DNA of 57,800 bases from a virus: positions 1-57,800 of IMG/VR virus record IMGVR_UViG_3300050116_000283, one strand, 5' to 3'. The translations under genes and the position numbers were made by a program. This document shows positions 51,679 through 57,800 of the stretch, one piece after another. The notes under the pieces were generated by a model. It was not told the DNA's origin. It made no database searches and saw only the letters and a list, made by a program, of their open reading frames with translations. Within the stretch, counting starts at the first letter, position 1. The number at the start of each line of letters is the position of its first letter.

Positions 51679-51890
51679 CGCGCCACCTCCTGGGGTAGGT
51701 CGCCCGGAGACTTCTGAGCAACGATCCAGGCATCCACGTCATCCGGGCGATACCGAACCAGCGCGCCGATCTTCACGTACTGCGGGCCTCGCCGTTGGCT
51801 GCGCCATTTGCGAAGCGTCAGCACGCTGATCGAGCACGAATCCGCTACCTCGTGTTCATTAAGGAGTCTTTGTGGTGTGTTGAGCTTCAT
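51675..51890 (-). CDS. AlpA/excisionase-like DNA-binding protein
   Basis: The 71-aa protein fits the MerR-like AlpA/Xis (helix-turn-helix 17) pattern: LLNEHEVADSCSISVLTLRKWRSQRRGPQYVKIGALVRYRPDDVDAWI, with the HTH followed by the wing 'gp.y.kig..vrY...dv..Wi'. Such proteins control excision or activate early genes. No integrase is seen in the window, so an activator role is also possible. It starts a run of coupled genes. Confidence 0.82.
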   Translation of the reverse strand: MKLNTPQRLLNEHEVADSCSISVLTLRKWRSQRRGPQYVKIGALVRYRPDDVDAWIVAQKSPGDLPQEVAR

Positions 51891-52001
51891 CTCGATGCTT
51901 GCTGCGGTATGTGTCCCGCAACCTCTGCATCGAGAATGCCCGAGATGGCTTTGTCAAACGATAGGAGATACCGAACACTTTCCGAAGAATTTCCGAAAAG
52001 T

Positions 52002-52916
52002 TCAGCGCCTGCGCGGCGTCTTGATCCCGGCTGGCAATTCGCCCCTCAGCAGCGCCTCGGGCGCCATGCCCATCCTTTCGGCCATGGTCTTGAAGTTGCT
52101 CCGCTGCATCTCGCCGGTATCGAAAAAACTGCGCAGAGTCTGTTCCGTGATCCCCGCCTGAACACTGAACTCGGCTTGATTCAAAACCCGTGCGGCCATG
52201 TAGCTCTTGACTGCGGCGACAGCTTCCAGGCTTCCGGTCGTCCGCTTACGGCGCATTTCGGGCTGCGACAACACCGCACGCTGGCGTCCGTCCTTGAGCC
52301 ACTCCAGCGTCAGCTTGCCGTCAGTGGCAAACGGATAAAGCGGCAGGATCTGCACCGCGCCATCCCGGAACAGCCGCTCGTGTTCTGTTCGTTGTGGAAG
52401 CGCTAATGGTGTAAGCAGTGCGGGGGCGTCGCTGGAGCTTTCAAGTCGTGTCAGCCGACCGAGGACAGCGTCCATTTCGGGCTGCCCAAGCAGCAGATGG
52501 ACCTGCAGACTGCGCCCTGCCACTACTTTCACGCCCACGTGAAGCAGACCGTTGTCCATGGCCTGCGTAGCCGCTATGATTTCGTTTTCCGCACGAAGTT
52601 TGTTGATCAGAGCACCGACCGAAACGGCATACTGCCGGATGTCGTCGTCGGTGAGACGAACAGGATTGCAGTAGTCGTCAGCGGCGGCAACGCCGTAGAT
52701 GGTTCCGCCCACGCGCCGTACCAGCAGGGGTCCGCCGGCACCGAGCCGCGGCGGTCGCCCGATCTCATCCGCTGCGGCGGTCTCCTTGAACACCCCTTCT
52801 TCGAGCAGACGGGCAACATCAGCGGCGGGGAATTGGGCCAGTTCAGCGGCGAGTACGACCGGCGCCTCGTCCGCAGCCAGCAAGCGTAAAACGTACTGGA
52901 GCGGACTTTCAGGCAC
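52002..52916 (-). CDS. Unrecognised protein with C-terminal HTH-like region
   Basis: 304 aa from a GTG start that overlaps the preceding gene by 8 bp. The middle (NPVRLTDDDIRQYAVSVGALINKLRAENEI; HVGVKVVAGRSLQVHLLLG) is alpha/beta. The C-terminal 70 residues (AVAAVKSYMAARVLNQAEFSVQAGITEQTLRSFFDTG...NFKTMAERMGM) look like an Xre-type helix-turn-helix. It is co-translated with the 373-aa gene upstream. Function unknown; a regulator or antitoxin-like partner is one guess. Confidence 0.65.
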   Translation of the reverse strand: MPESPLQYVLRLLAADEAPVVLAAELAQFPAADVARLLEEGVFKETAAADEIGRPPRLGAGGPLLVRRVGGTIYGVAAADDYCNPVRLTDDDIRQYAVSVGALINKLRAENEIIAATQAMDNGLLHVGVKVVAGRSLQVHLLLGQPEMDAVLGRLTRLESSSDAPALLTPLALPQRTEHERLFRDGAVQILPLYPFATDGKLTLEWLKDGRQRAVLSQPEMRRKRTTGSLEAVAAVKSYMAARVLNQAEFSVQAGITEQTLRSFFDTGEMQRSNFKTMAERMGMAPEALLRGELPAGIKTPRRR

Positions 52917-54030
52917 TGAGGATCTTCCACCGCCGCAGGTAGCGGAAGATGTCCTCGGCGTGGGTGGCGCGCTTGAACGAGATTTTGTTGGTCCCGCTAA
53001 TCTCTACGCGCTTTCCGCGACCGTCGTCCGGGAACCCGATTTTGAGGACTGCCTTCTGAATCGTTGCGCCCGCAAGGCGCTTGCGAAGGTAATTCAGCTG
53101 CAACGTGTCCAGAACATCCTTGGACCGGACAACGAAGGCGGGCGCGTGTTTCTGCTTCAGTTTGAAGTGGAGTTCAACCAGGGCTGCCGAGTCTCCGTCG
53201 TCGACATCCAGTGCGAAATCTTCACAGGCAATGACGCCGAGCGTGAACTTCTGGGCGGATTCCGGCTTCTCGAATAGCTCGGCATCGCCGAAGTAGCATT
53301 CGGCGAAACTCGTGCGGAGTGCGCTCTCCTCTTTCTCGAAGCGTGCTTCGATCTCCACCTGGCCGGTCTCGTTGTTGTAGCTGATGAAGTCCTGCTGTGC
53401 CGGGCGAAAGACAGTGGGGGATACCTTCGGCTTGACGCGGGACCCTTGGAAAACCAGCATCGCCTGCGTGCGCTTCTCGTGATAGACGATGATGTTCGTG
53501 TACGCGCCTTCCTGATACTGTCGCACCAGCACGCGGTCGCTGTTCTTGTCGTCCTTAAAGAGCGCCGATAGCTTCTGCTGGAATTGGTCGGTGGCGGCGG
53601 GAACATCCGCGATGGTTAACCCGGCCTCGCCCTGGAAAACGGAAAACCTCTCCGCTTGGTGGAGCGCGCAACGGTCGTACGCCAGGTTGAAGGCGTCCTC
53701 GTTCTCAGCGCGGACCTTCAGGCTCAGGCACTCGACGGGCAGTTTTCCCTCGGGATCGGGTTCGTACTTGTGGTCCCCGCAGGCGGCAATCAGGTCTTCG
53801 TGGCCGCGCTCATTGGAGAGGTCATACGCACGATAGAGGCCCTCCATGAACTGGTCCTTCTGCTCGCCGTCGCCATTGAGGATGAAATCCTTGAATGCTG
53901 GCACGTCCAACGACGTGGCGTCGGCCTGGAGACCATCGCCCCAGATGCCCATGTACAAATGCAGCACGCCCTCATGGCCCTGGAACTTGTCCAGGAAACG
54001 ATCTGCGTTGAACGCCCTATGCTTCACCAT
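52909..54030 (-). CDS. Unrecognised protein paired with the 52002-52916 gene
   Basis: 373 aa, well-formed and not low-complexity. Features: MGIWGDGLQADATSLDVPAFKDFIL near the N-terminus, YDRCALHQAERFSVFQGEAGLTIADV in the middle, and RKRLAGATIQKAVLKIGFPDDGRGKRVEISGTNKISFK near the C-terminus. There are no signal or transmembrane segments. I recognise no domain. It lies at the far end of the early operon, next to dinD, in the zone where accessory or anti-defence genes often sit. It overlaps the HTH-like gene by 8 bp. Confidence 0.68.
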   Translation of the reverse strand: MVKHRAFNADRFLDKFQGHEGVLHLYMGIWGDGLQADATSLDVPAFKDFILNGDGEQKDQFMEGLYRAYDLSNERGHEDLIAACGDHKYEPDPEGKLPVECLSLKVRAENEDAFNLAYDRCALHQAERFSVFQGEAGLTIADVPAATDQFQQKLSALFKDDKNSDRVLVRQYQEGAYTNIIVYHEKRTQAMLVFQGSRVKPKVSPTVFRPAQQDFISYNNETGQVEIEARFEKEESALRTSFAECYFGDAELFEKPESAQKFTLGVIACEDFALDVDDGDSAALVELHFKLKQKHAPAFVVRSKDVLDTLQLNYLRKRLAGATIQKAVLKIGFPDDGRGKRVEISGTNKISFKRATHAEDIFRYLRRWKILSA

Positions 54031-54048
54031 ATTCGTGCCGGTGCCTCT

Positions 54049-54930
54049 TTACTCTGTTGCCCGCCCTTCAGCGCTCGCCACGCCGGGTTGAGCCAGGCCG
54101 CTCGGCGAAGGCAGTGCCTTCTCGGAACCGGCCAGCCGTTTGGGCTTCTTCGCTGACACTAGTTTCTTGATGGAGGGTTCCGCCGGCAGGTTCTCGGGCA
54201 CCACTCCGCCCAGTTGCCGGATGGTCGCTCGTACCGCCTCTCCGACCTGGCGGTGCGTGTGGATGGCGTGAGACTCTCCATTCACTTTCTCCCGGCGCAA
54301 CTTGTCTTCCGCCTGCGTGATCCGGAACTCGTTCGCCGCCAACTCGACTCGGCCGGCGCGGTCCAGCAGGTCGTCTTTCGGGGAGATGCCCTTCCGGGAT
54401 TTGATCTCCTTGACGCCCATCCCATACAGTCCGCGGTAGCCGGCGTCGTGGAATAGACCATAGTTCTGCACTCCCGCGTCCTTGGCCGCCGAAGTCAGGC
54501 TCCGGTTGGCTTCCTTCACCCGCTGGCGCATCTCCACCCGCCGCAGCTCGGGGTTCTGATCCCGGATCTCCTGACGGCGGGTCTGCACCGCGAAGTACGT
54601 TTGGGCGAGCCCCACCTCCGCCTTGCGGGGATCACCGTTCATCGCGATCAGGTAGCAGGCATAACGGGAAAGAAATATGTCGTTTCTCTGGACTTCCGCT
54701 CCCTTTCCGGCCGCAATCCCCTTCGTGACCTCATGAAACTGATCACCTGCGTCCACTCCGGCACTTTCGCATGCCATCTTTGCCTTCTCTATCACGTTCG
54801 CGAAGTTTTCCCAACTGGTATACCCTAGCAGCGGTTGAAGATCACGCCCCATCCAATACGCAACCCCGTTGGGAGAAACCCGTTTGCATGCCTCCAATTG
54901 ATTGACTAGAAGCGGTCTGAGTTGATCCAA
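54049..54930 (-). CDS. dinD: DNA-damage-inducible protein D (DinD) homologue
   Basis: A TTG at 54930 with a perfect AAGGAGGT 5 nt upstream gives 293 aa. The sequence matches E. coli DinD nearly domain by domain: LLGYTSWENFANVIEKAKMACESAG (near 40-65), IFLSRYACYLIAMNGDPRKAEVGLAQTYFAVQTRRQE (near 85-120), VQNYGLFHDAGYRGLYGM (near 160), RVELAANEFRITQAEDKLRRE (near 195), VGEAVRATIRQLGGVVPENLP (near 235). DinD is SOS-induced and inhibits RecA filaments. It heads the leftward early operon. No clear LexA box was seen; the operon promoter is unresolved. Confidence 0.93.
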   Translation of the reverse strand: MDQLRPLLVNQLEACKRVSPNGVAYWMGRDLQPLLGYTSWENFANVIEKAKMACESAGVDAGDQFHEVTKGIAAGKGAEVQRNDIFLSRYACYLIAMNGDPRKAEVGLAQTYFAVQTRRQEIRDQNPELRRVEMRQRVKEANRSLTSAAKDAGVQNYGLFHDAGYRGLYGMGVKEIKSRKGISPKDDLLDRAGRVELAANEFRITQAEDKLRREKVNGESHAIHTHRQVGEAVRATIRQLGGVVPENLPAEPSIKKLVSAKKPKRLAGSEKALPSPSGLAQPGVASAEGRATE

Positions 54931-55014
54931 GAGAAACCTCCTTCCCCAGAGGTTAACAGACGGAGAGGCCACGCACAATATCTATTTTCCATCTTGCGCA
55001 GTCTTTTCCATTTA

Positions 55015-55044
55015 TTGACTTCCAGCCCTTGCTGGCCATATACT
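55015..55044 (+). promoter_or_regulatory. Sigma-70-type promoter with palindromic spacer
   Basis: TTGACT (55015-55020) and TATACT (55039-55044) are 18 bp apart, and the gene starts at 55067. The spacer contains CCAGC-CCTT-GCTGG (55022-55035), a possible operator. GAAGG lies 7 nt before the ATG. Confidence 0.7.
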
Positions 55045-55066
55045 GGTTCTTCCCGAAGGCCAATCA

Positions 55067-55561
55067 ATGAAATTCCGCGACGACCTACTCAAGCGTATAG
55101 AAAAGAAGGAACTGGAGATCCGGGACCTGGAAAAGCAACTCGCGGCGGCCAACGCCTACCTGCAGGCGCTGCAGGAGACTGTACGCATTCTTCCAAAGGA
55201 GCCGTTGGGCAGTCCGATGTCGCCCGCTCAAGTCCTGCGGCCGGGAAGCGCAGTTGCGAAGGCGCGCGAGGCGATCATAAAGGCCGGCAAGCCTCTCCAC
55301 ATAACGGAACTTCTGAAGGCGCTCGGCCGACCGGTGGACAAAAACAGCCGGGTCTCCCTGAGTGGCTCCCTGAGCGGCTACGTGAAGCGGAACGAGATCT
55401 TCACGCGCCCAGCACCAAACACGTTCGGCTTGATCGAGCTAAACCACAGCCAAATGCCGGAGGATGAACCACCCGAAGATTTCGGATCTCTCCCCGAGGA
55501 TGAGCCGGAGAAGCCGGAAGCGCCGGCAACGGACCTCACGGACGATGACGTACCTTTCTAG
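55067..55561 (+). CDS. Coiled-coil/winged-helix-like protein with SSB-type C-terminal tip
   Basis: 164 aa. Residues 1-45 form a coiled coil (LLKRIEKKELEIRDLEKQLAAANAYLQAL). Residues about 62-122 resemble a winged helix/HARE-HTH type: AREAIIKAGKPLHITELLKALGRPVD, then SLSGSLSGYVKRNEIFTRPAPNTFGLIEL. The last 40 residues are acidic and end DLTDDDVPF, almost the DDDIPF tip with which SSB recruits partners. There is no OB fold. It lies between a promoter and hsdM, so it may regulate or assist the type I methylase, or contact SSB-binding repair proteins. Confidence 0.75.
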   Translation: MKFRDDLLKRIEKKELEIRDLEKQLAAANAYLQALQETVRILPKEPLGSPMSPAQVLRPGSAVAKAREAIIKAGKPLHITELLKALGRPVDKNSRVSLSGSLSGYVKRNEIFTRPAPNTFGLIELNHSQMPEDEPPEDFGSLPEDEPEKPEAPATDLTDDDVPF

Positions 55562-55673
55562 CCTCTAAAGTGGAACAATACATAGGACAAATGTTGCATT
55601 GTCGTTTCGGCCCCGGCCGTAACGACCGCACCTGGCGGCGCACGGTAGATTCCCGGTACGTCCGATCATACGT

Positions 55674-57800
55674 ATGAGCCAAACCGCACTCCACGACATC
55701 GAAAAGCTCGAAGACAGCCTGTGGGCCGCCGCCGACAACCTGCGCGCCAACTCGAAGCTGACATCGTCGGAATATTGCATGCCGGTGCTCGGCGTCATCT
55801 TCCTGCGGCACGCCACCAACCGGTACGACGCGGCTCGCCAACAAATTGCCGGCGACCAGGCAGCCGGCAAGATGCCGAAGCGCCCGCTGGTCAAGGGCGA
55901 TTTCATTAAGCGCCGCGCCCTCCTGCTCCCCAAGGAGGCCCGCTACGACGAGTTGCTGAGGCTGCCCAAGGGTACGAACCTCGGCACCGCGCTCGTCGAG
56001 GCCATGAACGCCATTGAGCGCGATTTCGAACCACTCGCGGGCCAACTCCCCAAGGACTACGAGAAGTTCGGCAGCGATCTGCTCGAAGACCTCCTGCGCG
56101 TATTCGACAGCGCTACCCTGCGCACCGCCAGCGGCGACGTCTTCGGCCGTATCTACGAGTACTTCCTCATGAAGTTCGCCATGCAGGGCGCCCAGGACAA
56201 CGGCGAATTCTTCACGCCACCCTCCCTCGTCCAGACCATCGTCAACATCATCGAACCCGACCACGGCATCGTCTTCGACCCCGCCTGCGGTTCTGGCGGC
56301 ATGTTCGTTCAATCCAGTCACTTCATCGAGCGGCTCGGAAAAGACACTGCCCACCGGGTCACCTTCTTCGGCCAGGAGAAGACGGCTACCACCATCCGCC
56401 TGGCGAAGATGAATCTTGCCGTCCACGGCCTGGAGGGCGACATCCGAGAGGCGAACACCTTTTACGAGGACGTCCACACGCTCTATGACAAATGCGACTT
56501 TGTGATGGCAAATCCGCCCTTCAACGTCGACATGGTGGACGCCGAGAAGGTAAAAGATGATCGCCGCCTCCCGTTCGGCTTGCCCGGCGTGAACAAAGCC
56601 AAGAAGGTATCGAACGGCAACTACCTCTGGATTTCCTACTTCCACAGCTACCTGGGGCCGAAGGGCAGGGCCGGCTTCGTCATGTCTTCGCAGGCCTCAA
56701 GCGCCGGGCACGGCGAAGCCGAGGTTCGCCGCAAGATCGTCGAAACCTGCGACGTGGACGTGATGGTTTCCATCCGCTCCAACTTCTTCTACACCCGTAC
56801 CGTCCCTTGCGAACTCTGGCACTTCGACAAGGGTAAGCCAGCAGACCGCCGCGACCAGGTGCTGATGATTGACGCGCGGAATATCTACCGCAAGGTCACG
56901 CGCAAGATTTACGATTTCACGCCGGAGCAGTCGGCCAATCTCACCGCGATCGTGTGGCTCTACCGCGGCCAGGCGGATCGATTCCTTGGGTTGGTGCAGC
57001 GCCACCTGGACCGCACGATTGCGGAGGCTGCCGCTATTGGCGAGCACGCCGCCGAATTCCGCAAGGCCTACACTACCCTTGCCGAGGCCGCCGCGCCGTT
57101 TCTTAAGGCGTTGCCCGCGCAATCAGAAGACACGGCGGAAGCTAACGCCCCCAACCTCCAAGACCTGATTAAGGAGCGGGACGAAGCGGCCGAGGCCTGT
57201 TTCCGGTCCCTCGATGAGTGGACCGCACTCATCGCCAAGAAATGGAGCAAACCATGCGCGCCCGATCTCGCAGCCCAGCAGAAGCGCCTGGCTGCTCTCG
57301 ATGCGCTCGCCACTGCCTGCCGTGACCTGGTGAAGGATGTCGACCTCGTCACCAAACTCGCCACCCGGTTGGTGGACGCCGCCGAAAAGGAGGTCAAGAA
57401 ATCTAAGGAGAACGGCGACGACAATCACGACAACTGGGATGGCCGCGCTATCGGGCGCCTCGAAAAGGAACTCGAGCCCCGGCGCAAAGAGCTGGTCGAG
57501 CAGCTCAAGCGCACGGCCTACTTCCAGCGCCAGGCGCAATGGCTCCTGTCGCGATTCCCGGAGGCTAAATTCGTAGCCGTCCCTGGACTTTGCCGCGTTG
57601 TCACGCGCGCCGAAATCCAGGCCGCCGACTGGAGCCTCACGCCTGGACGCTATGTGGGCGTGGCGCCTCCGGAGGTGGATGAAGAATTCGATTTTGAGCA
57701 GGCCCTTCGCGACATCCACATCGAACTGGCGGACCTTAACCGGGAATCGTGCACTCTCGCGGCCAAGATTCAGGCGAACTTCGAGGGGCTGGGTATATGA
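55674..57800 (+). CDS. hsdM: Type I restriction-modification methyltransferase (HsdM)
   Basis: The 708-aa protein contains HsdM motifs: an N-terminal helical region (LWAAADNLRANSKLTSSEYCMPVLG), AdoMet motif FDPACGSGGMFVQSS near residue 201, and catalytic MANPPFNVDM near 279. It modifies N6-adenine in the target recognised by HsdS. It is longer than the usual 490-520 aa; residues about 470-650 are a charged coiled-coil extension (LAAQQKRLAALDALATACRDL). The gene ends at the last base of the window, so HsdS and HsdR may lie beyond it. There is no Shine-Dalgarno; the 112-bp gap holds no other gene. Confidence 0.93.
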   Translation: MSQTALHDIEKLEDSLWAAADNLRANSKLTSSEYCMPVLGVIFLRHATNRYDAARQQIAGDQAAGKMPKRPLVKGDFIKRRALLLPKEARYDELLRLPKGTNLGTALVEAMNAIERDFEPLAGQLPKDYEKFGSDLLEDLLRVFDSATLRTASGDVFGRIYEYFLMKFAMQGAQDNGEFFTPPSLVQTIVNIIEPDHGIVFDPACGSGGMFVQSSHFIERLGKDTAHRVTFFGQEKTATTIRLAKMNLAVHGLEGDIREANTFYEDVHTLYDKCDFVMANPPFNVDMVDAEKVKDDRRLPFGLPGVNKAKKVSNGNYLWISYFHSYLGPKGRAGFVMSSQASSAGHGEAEVRRKIVETCDVDVMVSIRSNFFYTRTVPCELWHFDKGKPADRRDQVLMIDARNIYRKVTRKIYDFTPEQSANLTAIVWLYRGQADRFLGLVQRHLDRTIAEAAAIGEHAAEFRKAYTTLAEAAAPFLKALPAQSEDTAEANAPNLQDLIKERDEAAEACFRSLDEWTALIAKKWSKPCAPDLAAQQKRLAALDALATACRDLVKDVDLVTKLATRLVDAAEKEVKKSKENGDDNHDNWDGRAIGRLEKELEPRRKELVEQLKRTAYFQRQAQWLLSRFPEAKFVAVPGLCRVVTRAEIQAADWSLTPGRYVGVAPPEVDEEFDFEQALRDIHIELADLNRESCTLAAKIQANFEGLGI

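Noticed and set aside
54931-55066. LexA (SOS) box before dinD
   Set aside because: No CTGT-N8-ACAG or CGAAC-type palindrome was found; the SOS link stays an inference from the family.
55562-55673. Gene or regulatory RNA upstream of hsdM
   Set aside because: Only 112 bp. There is a weak ACAAT...ATTGT inverted match, but the arms are interrupted and no promoter consensus fits.

Overview
The window is almost entirely a lambda-order siphovirus-like prophage, or integrated phage remnant, in a GC-rich bacterium. Nearly every gene from 1 to about 54.9 kb lies on the minus strand, so transcription runs from right to left. No ribosomal or core host genes are present. My guess at the host is a soil Acidobacteriota (Solibacter-like), from composition and gene style only; the sequence does not prove it. 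No integrase is visible.

Layout, in the direction of transcription (right to left). (1) 55.0-57.8 kb, plus strand: a divergent promoter, a coiled-coil/winged-helix-like protein with an SSB-like C-terminal tail, and a type I methyltransferase (HsdM). (2) 54.9-51.3 kb, minus: a DinD protein, an unrecognised overlapping gene pair, an AlpA/excisionase-like protein and small early genes. (3) 51.35-42.4 kb: a replication/recombination operon with a sigma-like factor, a RecB/Cas4-like nuclease, a Sak4-like ATPase, a DUF669 SSB-like protein, an ERCC4-type nuclease, a RecD2-like helicase and a large primase-helicase. The 3' end of the primase gene contains a striking inverted-repeat/iteron structure that may be the replication origin. 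(4) 42.4-39.1 kb: small genes of unknown function, then a possible cos or terminase-binding region. (5) 39.1-36.3 kb: terminase small and large subunits. (6) 36-31.2 kb: an Ig-like protein, an initiator-like tRNA-Met, two ParB-methyltransferase fusions, and two plus-strand cargo genes with their own terminators. (7) 31.1-24.2 kb: head module in lambda order (gpW-like, portal, protease-scaffold-capsid fusion with a nested start, decoration protein, head-tail joining, tail terminator). (8) 24.1-0 kb: tail module (tail tube, tail chaperone, tape measure, distal tail, hub, large fibre/TIM-barrel protein, three secreted-type proteins), ending in an endolysin.

The tail module is interrupted by at least three cargo ('moron') insertions: a BrnT/BrnA toxin-antitoxin pair on the opposite strand, an approximately 15-repeat ankyrin protein with its own extended -10 promoter, and an exported coiled-coil protein behind a terminator-like hairpin. 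The best candidates for undescribed biology are the dyad/iteron structure at 42.49-42.79 kb, the SSB-tail mimic at 55.07-55.56 kb, the initiator-like phage tRNA at 35.6 kb, the start-codon-centred palindrome of brnTA, and the unrecognised gene pair at 52.0-54.0 kb.

Functional names come from motif and family recognition by eye; no database search was run. Many start codons were moved from the longest ORF to the start with a ribosome-binding site or a stop-start overlap, and this is stated per gene.
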